64,000 bases of DNA from the NCBI GenBank assembly GCA_004154925.1, contig QJNS01000137.1, positions 1 to 64,000 on the forward strand. The letters run 5' to 3'. The translations under genes and the position numbers were made by a program. This stretch comes from Monosporascus cannonballus (Eukaryota; Ascomycota; Sordariomycetes; Xylariales). Shown one piece after another: positions 1 to 12,700 of the stretch. The notes beneath the pieces were generated by a model. That model had not been told where the DNA came from, searched no databases, and saw only the letters and a program-made list of their open reading frames with translations. Numbering within the stretch: position 1 is the stretch's first letter; each line of letters begins with the position of its first letter.

Positions 1-617
1 TCGGACAAGCTCTTGCGATAAGATGAGTGGAAGGTCAGAGGGGGGGGTCCAAGCTTCATATCTCTCCGTACCCAAGGTACCTGATTGGTAATTCATGTTG
101 GTCAAGACCTCCAACGTGCATCTGCACTTTACATCAATTCTTGTCGGCGACCTGTGGCCCTCCGTACCGCATCATCATCAAGGTGATAGTGAGCGAGCGT
201 AACCGAGTTCACGCCAACATTACCACCCGCGTATATTTACGCCTCACTAACTCTTGCAGTACGCGACGGACATATCCGTGGACCATACTTCCGCTGAAGT
301 ATATTATATTGTTTTCGACTGCGCCCATACTAGTCGCGTTCAGGAGCAACCGCTATCTGCCCGCTTCCAACGCCGATGCCTTCGCGAATGCCCTCATCTT
401 CCCTTGCGCACTCATTGCGTTTTCACGATTTTGAGCCAGTGCTTGGTTGGAGCTCCATGTTTCTTGCGACCGGAATGCGACACATCGTCTAATAAACAGA
501 AGTGACGTGCAAGCAGGAGGACCTTACCATTGCCTTGCCACTGTCCCGCGCCTACCTCTCGTCCTACGCCGCTCTTATACTTCAGTACACTCTTTATAAG
601 CCCAGGCCCGCCCGATC
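1..617. other. Region upstream of the histone acetyltransferase gene
   Basis: No convincing gene is visible. Short open frames overlap one another in different frames and show no domain or codon pattern. The last part should hold the promoter and 5' leader of the acetyltransferase that starts at 618. A TATA-like stretch lies about 25 bp before that ATG, too close to be a confident TATA box. Confidence 0.5.
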
Positions 618-3600
618 ATGGCAAATGCGCAAATCATGCAAGAGGAACTTCAACAGAGTGTAGTGCTCTCTGAGGAGGATGCTGATTTCGAAGAGGACGA
701 CGCAAACGACGCTATGCATGTGGACAGTGGTGCGCCTGCAAACCTTTCCAACACCTCGGAACAGCACCTCCATGGCCCCACTGACGACGCCCACGCCGAC
801 GAGGAGAGCGAGCTCGATGATGTCGCAGCCGAGGAGCATGTTGGCTCTCGACAAGACCAACAAGACGATCTGGATGAGATACCAGTGGACGAGGACGAGG
901 ACGAGGACGAGGATGACGCTGACGAGGATGGCGAGGAATCCGGTAGCGAAGCTGGCCATACCCATGACGAAGACGATGCCTTTGAAGACGAAGACGCTGA
1001 GGTAGAGGACGATCGTGGAATCATGGGCGCATCCAAGAACGGTCGTGATGCTATTGCTAGTAGCGTAGAAGACGAGGAAGAAGATGAGGATGAAGGCGTG
1101 GGCGCGGTCAAGATAAAGCCCGGGGAGACAGACGAGTCCGAGACCGAAAGTGAGGACAATATCAGTCTTGCTTCTGGTGCCTCCAGCGACCAAGAGTCGG
1201 TAGCAGAGTGGGAGGAAGGCCATGAAAACGAAGATGACGACGATGAGGAATCAGAAGCCGCTACTAATAACTGCATCTTCTGCAAGAAACCCGAAGAAGA
1301 CGATCCTGCGGAGGAGTTTGAGCCTTACCTGGCTTGTAAAAGCTGCGGCGAACACGGTATGATTCCCCATTCTCCATGCTCACCATGGTGGATACTAATT
1401 CATAATGGCAGCCCATCAGCAATGTGCTAGGGAAACCGACGCTCTCCGCGAAGGAGACGGTGAGTTGAAATATGACATCCGCAAGCTTTTACCGGTGAAA
1501 GTGCTAACGCATCAAAGTAATAGGTGCATCATCCTGGAAATGCCCGGAATGTGGCGGTAGTGACGAAGACTCCGAATCTGAAGCAGATCCTGAGCACGAC
1601 AAAATGGACACCGGCCCAGAGGTCAATGGCGATAATCGTGAAGATGGTGACATATCCCCCACTTCGACCAGACGGTCTTCGGTCCCTAAAATTGCACGGG
1701 ATCTCCTCCCCGCCCAACGCGGCACGGATAAGGCGGATTCGCATTCCGTCTTCAATCAGCTCGTACTAGATGAGGACCCTATGGATGGCTCCCGAGTATT
1801 GAGAAAGAGAAAAACATCCTCCATTGAGGCCGATGACGCAGACGTCATGTCCCTTCGGAAACGGCGGAAAAATACGTCTGACGGATCCGTACAGAATGAC
1901 ACGACGCCAAGTGAGAAGGTAAATGGGGAAGCGGAAGACTCGGTACGACCGCGGTCTGCACGCTCGCTTAGGCTCAAGATCCCAAGTGCTGGCGCCCAGT
2001 GCACCGTGGTCAAGAAGACGCGTTCGAGCTTGGTAGTAAGGATGCGGGTAGATACCACCGAGCTTCAGCGGATACTTTCCCAGAAGCCAAGATCAACCCG
2101 CAAGCGCTCAGGCCGAACAATTGCATCCCGGTCTTCTCGAGCTGGTGCCTCTTCATCAGCGGCACGCGGCACGACAGTCGCAGAACCGCTCGCGGTGGCG
2201 CCAGTGTTCCCCTCAAGCTACTCACAGCCCTTCTACTCGTTCTATGACAAAGAAACGGATGAGTTGAAAGGAAAACCATACGGCGGCATTCTGACAGAAG
2301 AACAAGCCGACACTACCAAGACGTTGCCCACTAAGGATGATCGGCGACGATTTGACGAGGCAAAGCAAAAGGCCGAAGAAGAATGGAGAAATCGATTGCT
2401 TGCCGTGCAGGCAGAAACCGAACCGCCGGCGAGGAGATCCAAGAAGTCTTCCGGACCTGCGAGTCAGATCGAGTGCATCGAATTTGGCGGCTGGGAGATT
2501 GATACCTGGTACGCAGCTCCGTATCCTGAAGAGTACAGCCGAAATCGCGTGCTGTACATCTGTGAATTCTGCTTGAAGTACATGAATTCCGACTATGTCG
2601 CATGGCGGCATAAGCTCAAGTGTCCAGCAAAGCACCCTCCTGGCGACGAGATCTATCGGCATGGGTCCATATCCTTTTTCGAGGTCGACGGTCGCAAGAA
2701 CCCAGTCTACTGTCAAAACTTATGCCTATTGGCGAAGCTGTTTTTGGGGTCCAAAACATTATACTACGACGTTGAACCTTTCTTATTCTACGTCCTTTGT
2801 GAATATGATGATCTCGGCTATCATTTCGTCGGCTACTTTTCAAAGGAGAAGCGTGCGAGTAGCCAGAACAACGTCAGTTGTATTCTGACATTGCCAATCC
2901 ATCAACGCAAGGGATATGGAAACCTGCTCATCGACTTCTCCTATCTATTGACCCGCGCCGAGGCGAAGACAGGATCTCCCGAGAAGCCGCTTTCTGACAT
3001 GGGTCTCGTTTCATACCGAAACTATTGGAGGCTCGTGATGTCCAAGTACCTAATCAATGCCTTGCCGGAACACAAATCACAAAAGAGAGGCCTCAGCATC
3101 CGGCAAATATCTGACGACACCGGCATGGTTCCGGACGACGTCATCTCCGCTCTTGAAGGATTGCGGTGTTTAGTGCGTGACCCTGTTACCGGGGCCTACG
3201 CCTTCCGCGTTGACCTGACATACTGCCGCCAATATGTCGAGAAATGGGAGTCCAAGAACTACGTCAGCCTAAATCCAGACGCGCTCACCTGGACACCCTA
3301 TGTCATGGGTCGTAGTAACGCGACAAACTTCGAGCTAGGACCAGCACTCAATACGATGGCGCCTCGCGAGGAGGACGACGATACAAAGGCCGCCCACGTC
3401 CTTGCAGAGAGTGGTATCGCCACTGGCGACTTTGCCATCACCAGCCAAGCGAGCCAGAAGTTGGCATTGGGACCACAGTCTGCTGTTCTCGAATCAACCG
3501 AACCTAATGACAACACTACTAGTATTGAGCCAGTAGGAGGAACTACGAAACTGAATGGCGTTAAGAAAGAGAATGGGGAAGCACATGATGAGACACAGGC

Positions 3601-4279
3601 TAGACCAGCTACCGAACCTACGACCGATGCTCTCGCCGGTGAGAAGGATTGGCTCAAGGCCTACAAAGACATTCCTGCAACCAGATTCCAGGTATTCCCG
3701 CCCGTCAACCCTAGGCGTCCTGGTCCAGCGCGCATGAACTCCAGCGTGAGAAGGCCGTCATTACCACGCGCTCCGCCTTCGGCGACGCGGGCTCGACCCA
3801 AGCCCAAGGCCCGCCGACCCACCGGCGGAGCCGTGCGTAAAGCGGCACCGAAGAAGACCAGCACGGCGAAGCGCAAGACGGGCGGCACCGGCAGAGGACC
3901 AGGCCGCTGGCCAAAGGGCACCAAAAAGAGCGACTACGGTAACGCTGATAGCGGACCGGGGTTGCCGCCTGCCTGGATCGAGAGGAAGAGACAGGAGGCC
4001 CTCGCCGCCGCTGCTGCTGCGGCGGCGGCGAAGAAGGACAACGAGACCATGGATACGGTCAACGTGCAGGTCCATGAGACCAAGGCCAAGGAGACCAAGA
4101 CCAAGAAGGGAAAGCAGTCAGACACGATCTCTGCTAGATTCCAGTACAGGCCTGCGGATTCTCTCGAGGTCAAGGCCGGCGGAGCGAGCACGATGGGGGC
4201 TGGCAACGGCGCTACTATAGGCGACGCCGATGTCGTCATGGGCGAGGCGGGCGAAGACGCTACTGGGGACGACGAGTAA
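618..4279 (+). CDS. sas3: MYST-family histone acetyltransferase with N-terminal PHD finger (Sas3/KAT6 type)
   Basis: Three exons read through as 1,180 aa: 618-1356, 1412-1459 and 1524-4279. Both introns are phase 1 with GT-AG ends and fall inside the PHD finger. Residues 1-215 are extremely acidic (Asp/Glu runs). A PHD finger follows from about C219, with CIFC, CKSCGEH and WKCPEC ligands. The MYST core has a C2HC finger (CEFC near residue 609, then H and C), the catalytic-Cys block SCILTLP and the acetyl-CoA loop QRKGYGN near residue 723. A Lys/Arg-rich, Ala-rich, low-complexity tail ends the protein. MYST enzymes acetylate histone tails; PHD plus MYST in filamentous fungi is usually called Sas3, the catalytic subunit of NuA3 (H3K14 and related lysines). 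The Sas3 rather than Esa1 assignment rests on the PHD finger and the absence of a chromodomain. Confidence 0.93.
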
Positions 4280-5002
4280 AGTATTATGGGATGATTGCGG
4301 AGCAGTCTTGTTTCTTCGAGAATCCGACGTGTACTCTTAGTTTGCGTTTATGGGAATGGGGAATGGGGGGTTACAGGGCTTGTAAGGCGTCGGAGAGGTG
4401 CGACTCCTCGCTTCGGTACTCGAGGCCATAAGGGGTGAGGGGGGGTTACCTGAGAGGAGTTTAGCGAACAAGATACCGATTGACTTTCAGCATGGAGCCT
4501 CATATGTGTTACACATTGTAGGTCGGAAATTTGCATCGAAGCCGAAGAGTGCGATACGTGCTGTTTTTGAATGGTACGGCTCAGGTCATACTACAGAGCA
4601 ATGCATTGGTTGACCAGGCCTACGGACGTATGCGGTGCACGACTGACTTAGCTAGAAGCCCAAGTATCTGAATTCCAAGAGTCAGGCGATGCAGCTTGAT
4701 CTTTAAAGATATCGTGGTTACTTTTACATGCTCGGTTACTGTTAGCTTATGACAGTGTGCGTTGTTCTCTTTATTCATTCCATTAGGAGGTGCAATACAG
4801 GTACCGGTACTTTCTACGGTGGCAAAGGGGTCGCATATGCAGTTCCCCACCTCCTGGATTAGCCAATTAAATTGAATTACTAGAAACCAATCAGTTTCAG
4901 CCTGGCATAAGCTTGCCCTTTCCTTTCCAGATTCGAGAATTTACTCTGCACTCTAGATGCATCGAGACAAATTGATCCCTCGTGTCTGCAGAGAAATTTG
5001 CC
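4280..5002. other. Intergenic region
   Basis: Contains the 3' flank of the acetyltransferase gene and the distal promoter of the M28-type gene. Only short, unsupported open frames are present. I see no RNA gene or repeat. Confidence 0.5.
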
Positions 5003-5073
5003 ATGGACGCATTCGCTGGCCGTATGTGTGGGTAGCGTTGCCAATGATCACCCGCAGTCGCAACAACAGGTAG
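5003..5073 (+). promoter_or_regulatory. Two short upstream ORFs before the M28/cyclotransferase gene
   Basis: ATG at 5003 opens 11 codons ending at TAG 5033-5035. A second ATG at 5044 opens 10 codons ending at TAG 5071-5073. Both close before the main ATG at 5097. If the transcript starts upstream of 5003, scanning ribosomes would meet both first, which usually lowers translation of the main frame. The transcription start is not known. Confidence 0.35.
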
Positions 5074-5096
5074 CTATCGTAGCTTGTTTAGCAGCC

Positions 5097-6443
5097 ATGA
5101 ATCCGCGACTATTCGGCTCGTTCGCCTGCTTACCAGGCCACGTTGCCACCTGCATGGTGCTACTCCTGGCCATCCATTCACTCCTGTTCATCGTCCCAAC
5201 CACCGCATACACGGAGCTATCGGACGATTTTCTGTCCAGCATCCCGTCCGGGGACGCGGACTTCGACATCAAGGACGGCAAGCTGCTCGCGCCAATCCTG
5301 ATCCCGCGCGTGCCGGGCACAGAGGGCCAGGCGAGGGCGCAGGAGCACTTCGTCGCGTTCTTCCGGGAGGAGCTGCCAGAATGGCGCGTCGAGTGGTACA
5401 ACTCGACGTCGACGACGCCCGCCACGGGCGACCGGCAGCTGCCCTTTGCCAACCTGCTCTTCAGGCGCGACCCCCCCTGGACCAGGGACCGCCCGGGCCG
5501 CGCCAGCTACCTCACGCTCGTCGCGCACTACGACAGCAAGCTCAAGCCGGACGGGTTCATCGGCGCCATCGACAGCGCCGCCCCGTGCGCGATGCTGATG
5601 CACGTCGCAAGGAGCATCGAGGGCCACCTCGTCAGGATGTGGGAGGATGTGCAGCGGGGGGACGGGGAAGGGGGAGAGGACCTCGGCGTCCAGATCTTGC
5701 TGCTCGACGGCGAGGAGGCGTTCGTTTCGTGGACTGCTACGGATTCCCTATACGGGTCTAGGTATGTCCTGTTTTGCTCTTTCCAACCCGTCTACCTAAT
5801 GTAAACGCCCTACAGGCCGCGTGTGTTAGACAGGCGCGACACTACATATAAAATTTATCGACTGCGATTGTTACGTGCCGTGCGCATCTGGCTAGCTAAC
5901 TGTCACTAACCCCAAAAACATAGAGCGCTGGCCGAGGAGTGGGAGAACACCGTCAACCCGGCGCTGTCGACGTTCCGCAGCCCGCTGGGCCAGATCAACC
6001 TATTCTTGCTGCTGGACCTGCTCGGGTCCGCGGAGCCCAGGGTGCCGTCGTACTTCCTGTCGACGCACTGGGCGTACCGGGCGATGGCGCGCATCGAGGA
6101 GCGCATGCGCGGGCTTGGCACGCTCGAATCCAATCCCAAAGAGCCGTTCCTGCCGGATGCCGACAAGAAGGCGTCGGAGTTCTACCCTCCCAACATCGGG
6201 GACGACCACATCCCGTTCATGGCGCGCGGCGTCCCCGTCCTGCACATCATCACCTCGCCCTTCCCCGACGTCTGGCACCACATGGAGGACGACGGCGAGC
6301 ACCTCGACCTGCCGACCGTCAGGGACTGGGCCCGAATAGTCACGGCCTTCGCGCTCGAGTGGTTGGACGTCAAGGCGGACGGGGCTTCGGATGCGACGCC
6401 GCCTCATGCTCAGGTACGCGGGGTTAGGGGTACGACTGGTTGA
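5097..6443 (+). CDS. Glutaminyl-peptide cyclotransferase-like M28-family protein, secreted or membrane-anchored
   Basis: Two exons, 5097-5761 and 5924-6443, joined in phase 2, give 394 aa. The first ATG with a good frame and a hydrophobic N-terminus is 5097 (Met, then a segment around residues 17-40 that looks like a signal anchor or signal peptide). The M28 signature is clear: VAHYDSK, GAIDSAAP (metal Asp), LLDGEEAF (tandem Glu) and, in exon 2, DDHIPFMARGVPVLH followed by a late HH/DDGEHLD region. This order matches glutaminyl cyclases, which convert N-terminal Gln to pyroglutamate in the secretory pathway, more than classical aminopeptidases. GC content is much higher than in the flanks. 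A GT at 6415 just before the end could be another donor, so the last few residues are uncertain. Confidence 0.85.
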
Positions 6444-7906
6444 GGGGGTATGGGTCTCATAAAATACAACTTCTGGTAGCAATTATAGCGCGGTTTACTC
6501 GTCACATTTTCGGAATTGGTGGTCCGGCTACCATGGGTCTTGGATTTCGCTGTAACACAACGCATTTGATGCCTTCTGCGAGTGGTGGGCACCGGGCCCT
6601 CTTGCATGTGACGATGTCGCTTACAGCTAGTTTAGCACGTTACCTGCACCGAACATTAGTAACACCAAGAACTCTTGGAACTATAATTACATGCCATGCT
6701 ATCATATGTCCTCAGCGTTGACAATGCTTTAAGCGGTGTAAGTGGCTAGCAGTTGCTTGGGCAGTTCCAAAATTTTGAGATTCTCATTGGCACGGCATAC
6801 ATGTGCCATTGTGTGGCTTGGGCTGACGTCTTACGTCATGCCGAAAGACTTCCATAAAGGTTGCGCCCGCAGCCGCGTCACAGTCCTGCCACCCAAGACC
6901 GACCGACCGTCTGGTCAACAGAGTAGGCCACTCACTATGCGCACGCGTCGGGAGTACTAAATCAGTTACCGTCAATCAATCGATTTATGCACGTATGGGC
7001 AGAGAGTTATGTAGGTATCAGGTGTGTTATATGTACACACATACCCGGCTCTTCGTAATGCTTGGAACATTTCCGTGCGCTCCCTCAACGTCGAACATAC
7101 GTGTAGGCGTTTAAAGTTTGGTAGACCGAAATTTTATTGGGATGGGCTCGAAGTTCAATAGCTTGGCCGCGATATTTTAAAGATCTACAATTCCCACCAT
7201 TGGCTGCCCCTTTCCCACTCCATCATCCCCCTTCAGCCCGTGCCCTGACAGCTGAATGAAGCAACCCACCGTTCACTGCAAGTAAAAAGGTCATCATCCG
7301 AATCTCTCCATAATAGGAAACCGACCCTCATCCCCCAACCGCCTGGTATTCATTACTCAAGAGGGTCAATCAGAGCCAAGCGCCAGCCATTTTAAATGAT
7401 GGCCTAACGGTTTCCGGGGTTGTAATTAGAGGTGGATAGGCACTTAGGCCCCTCTTCGGAAATTCACCTAAACCACATACCCTGATACCCTCGGAGCTTA
7501 GAACTGGCCCCAAACCTGAACTCTCCCTGCATACAGACACGGAACTTGCGTACTATCACTACATCATCGCCTGCATAAAGTATTTGAGCCCTGATTGACG
7601 ACTCAACAATCTCCATCGCTGGCTAACAACATTCCGGTCGCCATTTGGCAGGGAGCGACACATCACCGTCACCTTCTTCTCTATTGAACTTTTTCAACCA
7701 CCTCTTGTCAATTAAATCGCTGCCCACACGAGTCGCGCCGCCCAACATTAACCAATCCACCCGTTGGATTGCGCCGAAATAGCGCTAACCAACCCGTCCA
7801 TTTACACCTCTATCGCGATCGCCAGTCGACCCATTCCGCCATCCACCACCACCACACGCCAACCTCACACCTCAAATCCATCACACTCCTAAACAATACC
7901 GGCAAG
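6444..7906. other. Intergenic region and epsin promoter
   Basis: About 1.46 kb with no supported gene. The last 700 bp is C/T-rich, as in many fungal promoters, and has a CCAAT pentamer near 7752 ahead of the epsin start. Nothing else was recognised. Confidence 0.5.
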
Positions 7907-9792
7907 ATGTCGAAGGTTATGAGGAGCGTGAAAAACGTCACTAAGGGCTATTCCAGTGTCCAGGTCAAGGTGCGCGAAGGTATGCTCGTAACCACCACAT
8001 CCTTCCATTGCTGTCATGCGTGAGCGCGACCGTTTCTGAGGGACGGGGGTTAACGTATCGGCACAGCAACAAGCAACGACCCATGGGGCCCGACTGGGAC
8101 GCAGATGAGCGAGATTGCTCAGTTAACCTATAATTCGTTCGTCACCGCATAACAATTGCCATCCACCCGAGGACCGCCCCTCTAATTCTAGATGCAGGTC
8201 GACGGAATTCTACGACATTGTTGATATGCTCGACAAGCGCCTGAATGACAAAGGCAAGAACTGGAGGCACGTTCTGAAGGCACTGAAGGTGTTAGACTAC
8301 TGTCTCCATGAAGGCTCGGAATTAGTCGTCACTTGGGCTCGTAAAAATATATATATCATCAAGACCCTGCGCGAGTTTATGTACATAGACGAAGATGGCC
8401 GAGACGTCGGACAAAACGGTGCGTCGAACCACCATAAGCGGTATGGTTTTGATACTGACATCTCCGGTAGTGCGGGTTGCGGCGAAGGAGTTGACCGCGC
8501 TGATCCTAGACGAGGACAGGCTGCGCGCCGAGCGTGCCGACCGAAAAACGTGGAAGTCTCGAGTCACCGGCATTGAAGAGTTTGCTCCAGAGCATGTAGC
8601 AGGTCCATCACAGCCGCGACGCGCACCCCGCCGGCAGTATAGCGAGGAGGATGACCTCGAGTATAAACTGGCGATCGAGGCGAGCAAGAACCAAGAAGAG
8701 GAGGATCGGAAGAAGCGCGAGAGCCGCCAGGGCGCGGGCGAGGAGGATGATGATCTCGCCAAAGCTATCCAGCTCAGCAGGGAGGAGGAAGAGCGGCGGC
8801 GGCGCGAGCTCGAGGAGAGTAATGCTACCTCCTTATTCGACGACCAACCTGCCCCTGCCCCGAGCAGCCAAACTCAGTTCACCGGTATGAATATGGGCTA
8901 TCAGCAAGGAAGTAACGTCGACTGGCTCGGAAACCCTATCGATCAGAACCAGCCGGTGCAGCCACAGCCGACTGGATATATGAATAACGCGTATACTGGC
9001 TTCACTAACAATGGCTACTCGAACGGCTTGGCTGCGCAGCCTACAGGCATGTACAACAACAACCCGTACGGACAGCAACAGCACCTTCAGCCCCAGCCGT
9101 TCCAAATGCAGCCAACAGGCTATAACCCTTACGCGCAACCGCAACAGTACACCCAACAGCAGCAATTCCTCCAACCCACAGCATCCCCTGAACCGACCCT
9201 TCAACCTGGCAGTAACAACCCTTGGGCCAGTAACAGCCAGTCTCATTCGCCGATACAAGCTACGAAGACGGGCTCAAACAACCCCTTTGCCTCCGGTTAT
9301 GGGCGCCCCCAGTCAGCCAAGGCCCCTTCGATGCCGAGCCTGAACAACCTACAGAGTCTCCCGGAGCAGAAGTCCCTACAAACGTTCACTCCTCCGCCTC
9401 AGACACAGTCGCAGTCTCCCTTCCCCCAACCTCAGCAACAGAGGCAGCTCAGCGAGCACGAGCAGAGACTCAACGCACTCCTGGCGAGTGGCGATGGCAT
9501 GGACACGTTCGGGAACACAGGCGAGCTTCGTATACCTGCCCAACACACGGCGCCCGGCACTTTCGTAAACTCAGCCGGCGCCGGCGCACAAAGGCTGACG
9601 GCGGAGGCTACGGGCAACAACCCGTTCCTGCGCCAACAGTTTACGGGCATGCCCACGGTGTCGTACAACCAGCAGATGCCGGCGGCTACCGGTCCGGCCG
9701 GTATGAACGGTTACGGCGGAGGGAACAACCCATTCGCCTCTCGGCCTCAGCAGCAGAACAACCAGCAGGGCCAGGATCTCATTCAGTTCTAG
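7907..9792 (+). CDS. ent1: Epsin (ENTH-domain endocytic adaptor)
   Basis: Four exons: 7907-7979, 8067-8136, 8198-8418 and 8471-9792; 561 aa. The start MSKVMRSVKNVTKGYSS opens directly into an ENTH domain (residues about 10-150), with SNDPWGPTG, NSSTEFYDIVDMLDKRL and VLDYCLHEGSE as landmarks. Intron 2 has a slightly unusual GTTCGT donor but restores the conserved NSST. Two ubiquitin-interacting motifs follow (EDDLEYKLAIEAS and DDDLAKAIQLS), then a long Gln/Asn/Pro-rich region with at least three NPF motifs (EH-domain binding). The protein ends in a clathrin-box-like DLIQF. Epsins bind PI(4,5)P2, ubiquitinated cargo, Ede1-type EH proteins and clathrin at the plasma membrane. Ent1 and Ent2 cannot be told apart here; the symbol is for the family. 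Confidence 0.95.
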
Positions 9793-12700
9793 ACTTGACT
9801 CATCTCTTCGTCTCAGCGGGGGAGGCCGCACGGCCCAACCTCCGGCGTCGTTCGATTGGTAATATTCATGGGCACGTTTCCTTTGTCCTCAACAAGGGAC
9901 ATCGAGTCGGCCCCCGGCGCCCTGGGTATGTGAAGGCCCTCTAAGAAGGGTGGTGTAGAGTCCACTCTTCTCTCGATGGATTACGCGTAGGTAGAGTACC
10001 ATTCGATCGATGACCTCTTAAGTTAGGTACGTAGGGAGAAAGCATGCATGTAATTGGTACGTTCCTATTTTTGAAGGACAACGCGCCTACGCATCCGTTC
10101 TCGGACCGGGCTGCACGTCTGTTTTATTTTCTGCTTCCGTGCTAGTCGTAGTGAGTGACTTGACGTAAAAATGGATCGTGTAGTGCCGGGGCGTAGATGG
10201 AGCTGTGCAGTGCCACATTTTGCCCACGAGGAACCCCAAGATGACCTGCTTTGTAGTATGAGGTAGATAGTGAGAGCTATATATCCTGCCCCTTCCTGTT
10301 CCATGCAGTTGGTTCTGTAGTTAGACCTATACCATACCATGCTGCTGCTCAGTCCTGCTACTGCTGGTATCCGATTAGGCTACCCCAGCGTTCGGCGCTG
10401 AAGGGTATAGCGAAATTCAGTCAACCCGGTTGAGACGGGGTATTCGTTCGAAGGTGGTTGAGCTGACCACCGTGGGAGCACGGCTATCCAGACTCGGTAA
10501 TAGAGTTGCGCATCAGCAAGCACGGGGATACGGGGCCGGATTAATCGGTGCTTGTATCATGTAGTTCCGCTGGTACCCGGTCAAGTATGTCTCCCTAGAT
10601 CCGCCGACCAAACTATGTCATTCTCGAGACGGGATGGATAGATCGGCTCTGGTAGGGAACATGTCAGGAATGCCCTATGGGGCCGAGTCGATTTATGTGT
10701 GCCCCCTGGTCCGGTGCTTTGTCTTGCGTGTAGAATTATATGCCGTCTGCTGTGGCGTGTGGCTAGATGACGTACCGAGCCCGTTACAAGGAGGGCGCTA
10801 TACATACTTCCTTGGTACTTATACATATACGCTGACGCGTGGTCAAGGATACATGCATAGAACACTCCTTGAGGTCTATAATATGGTGATCTGTTATTCA
10901 AGGTGGCTTCTGACGCCAGGTCGAGGTAGCTCCTCATCCAATTTGGAAGCACAATTTCAACCCCTAAGCATGCCCCTTATTGGCGCCCTTCTTTTATCGT
11001 TGGAACAATCATTGTCCTGTATCGCATTGTCAGGGTAAACGGTGAAGTACAGAGTGTGAGGCAAAACAAGTAGCATGGAAAGCAGTTCGTAATATAGATA
11101 GATAATGAATAAATGACCATTAGTGCCGACCCTTTTGTTTCTAGCTATTCGGGGACGGAGCCCTTATATACACGTACGGCCTTCGCCGGTGGGCCGCCGG
11201 GACGCAACAGGGGATGTCCACATTATGTCCTACCTAACATACATCCCATCTAAAAGCATCGGGCGCCGGATCCGGAACGCCACGAACACCTAGCACATGT
11301 GGATCATTCTGCTGCGTGGGCCGGCTTGCAGGGTAAGTTGTGCTTAACCTGCTTATTAGGAGGTTCGAGTGTACGCTCTATGGTGTTGGCCTACTGAGGT
11401 TCCAAGACAGCTTGCTCAAGTAATGAGTGGGAGGAAGAAAAGGGGGAACGAGGAGGGAGGCTTGATCGCTCATAATTTCAACGTTCTTATTACGGACGTT
11501 GTATAGGGGTAAGTAGGTAATTACATACTACGCAGCGTTTCAGCAGTCATACGATGGGAATCATGGAATATCCAAGATGATTATTCGACTCCGTCTGCAG
11601 GACCCAAATGGGGCATCACCTTTCTCGGACCCGAGCGCTTCTTTTGACGGGGAGGATGTATCCTTCTTGAGTGGATTCAAGCTCAAGTGTGAACAGGCTT
11701 GCAATCGATTTGTTTCTGATTCACCGGTAACTCCCAGGAATAGCTTGGAAGCACCTGTGCAGCTGGTAAATGATTGCAGTTGATGTTGCTGCGAACTCTC
11801 CTTTGTAATCCCTAGTTAAGGGTGAAGGTCAAACACCTAGTCTATGCTGTAAGCCTTGAGATGGGATATGAGAACTACCCCTCATCCGCCAGAACGTTAG
11901 AGTTTACACTATCTTAAGCGACATCACTTCCACCGCTCTTACGGACCCTATTTTAAACCGGTTGGCACCGTTGGGAAGACTCTACTGACTTCGCCTCCTT
12001 CTCGACAGGGAGAATAAATATTGTAACCTACCGGATCCGAGCCGAGATGATGAAGCTCTCACGTCAAGTCCTGGCATGTTTTGGTCGTATGTCGATATAT
12101 GCCCCGCCCTCTCGGAGGCACCGAGCCTGACGAGCATCCGTGCGGGACAATTGAAAGATGATAGTTGGCGCACGATTACTCCAGGGTCGACGCATTTCAT
12201 AGCTGTATGTGACGGGGAAGGCTGTTACGGAGACAGAGAATTATCTACGGAGACATCAGAGTCCTACTCTCGCTTCCACGACTTACGCAGCCGCATCTCC
12301 ACCCCTCAGTGCTGAGGGCGCGCCGACTCTCCCCCAGACGGGGGAATTTCTTCACTCGCAGCTTACAGAGCATGACTCGCAGAAGCTCGAAAGTGCAGAC
12401 TTGAATCTACGTAACCACCGGGACCAAAATCTGCGAGGACCAGATAGAGCTCGTGTTGGTGTTGTCTTTGGGTCCACTTCCCACTTGCATCGCTTTTCGG
12501 AATTTTCGGTCTTGCGCGAGCTCGATATACAGCTCTTTACCCTTATAGGAAGCTGCAAAAGCCTCAAGGCTCCAGCTCGAAAGGGAACTGCCCCCCTCGC
12601 TGCAGAAACTGGCCCTTCGGGAAATTCTGTGAAGGGGCGAGGCAGCCGGTCCGCCCGAATTGAGGAATACTTTCGCTGGGCAGACAGAGTATATGCCAAA

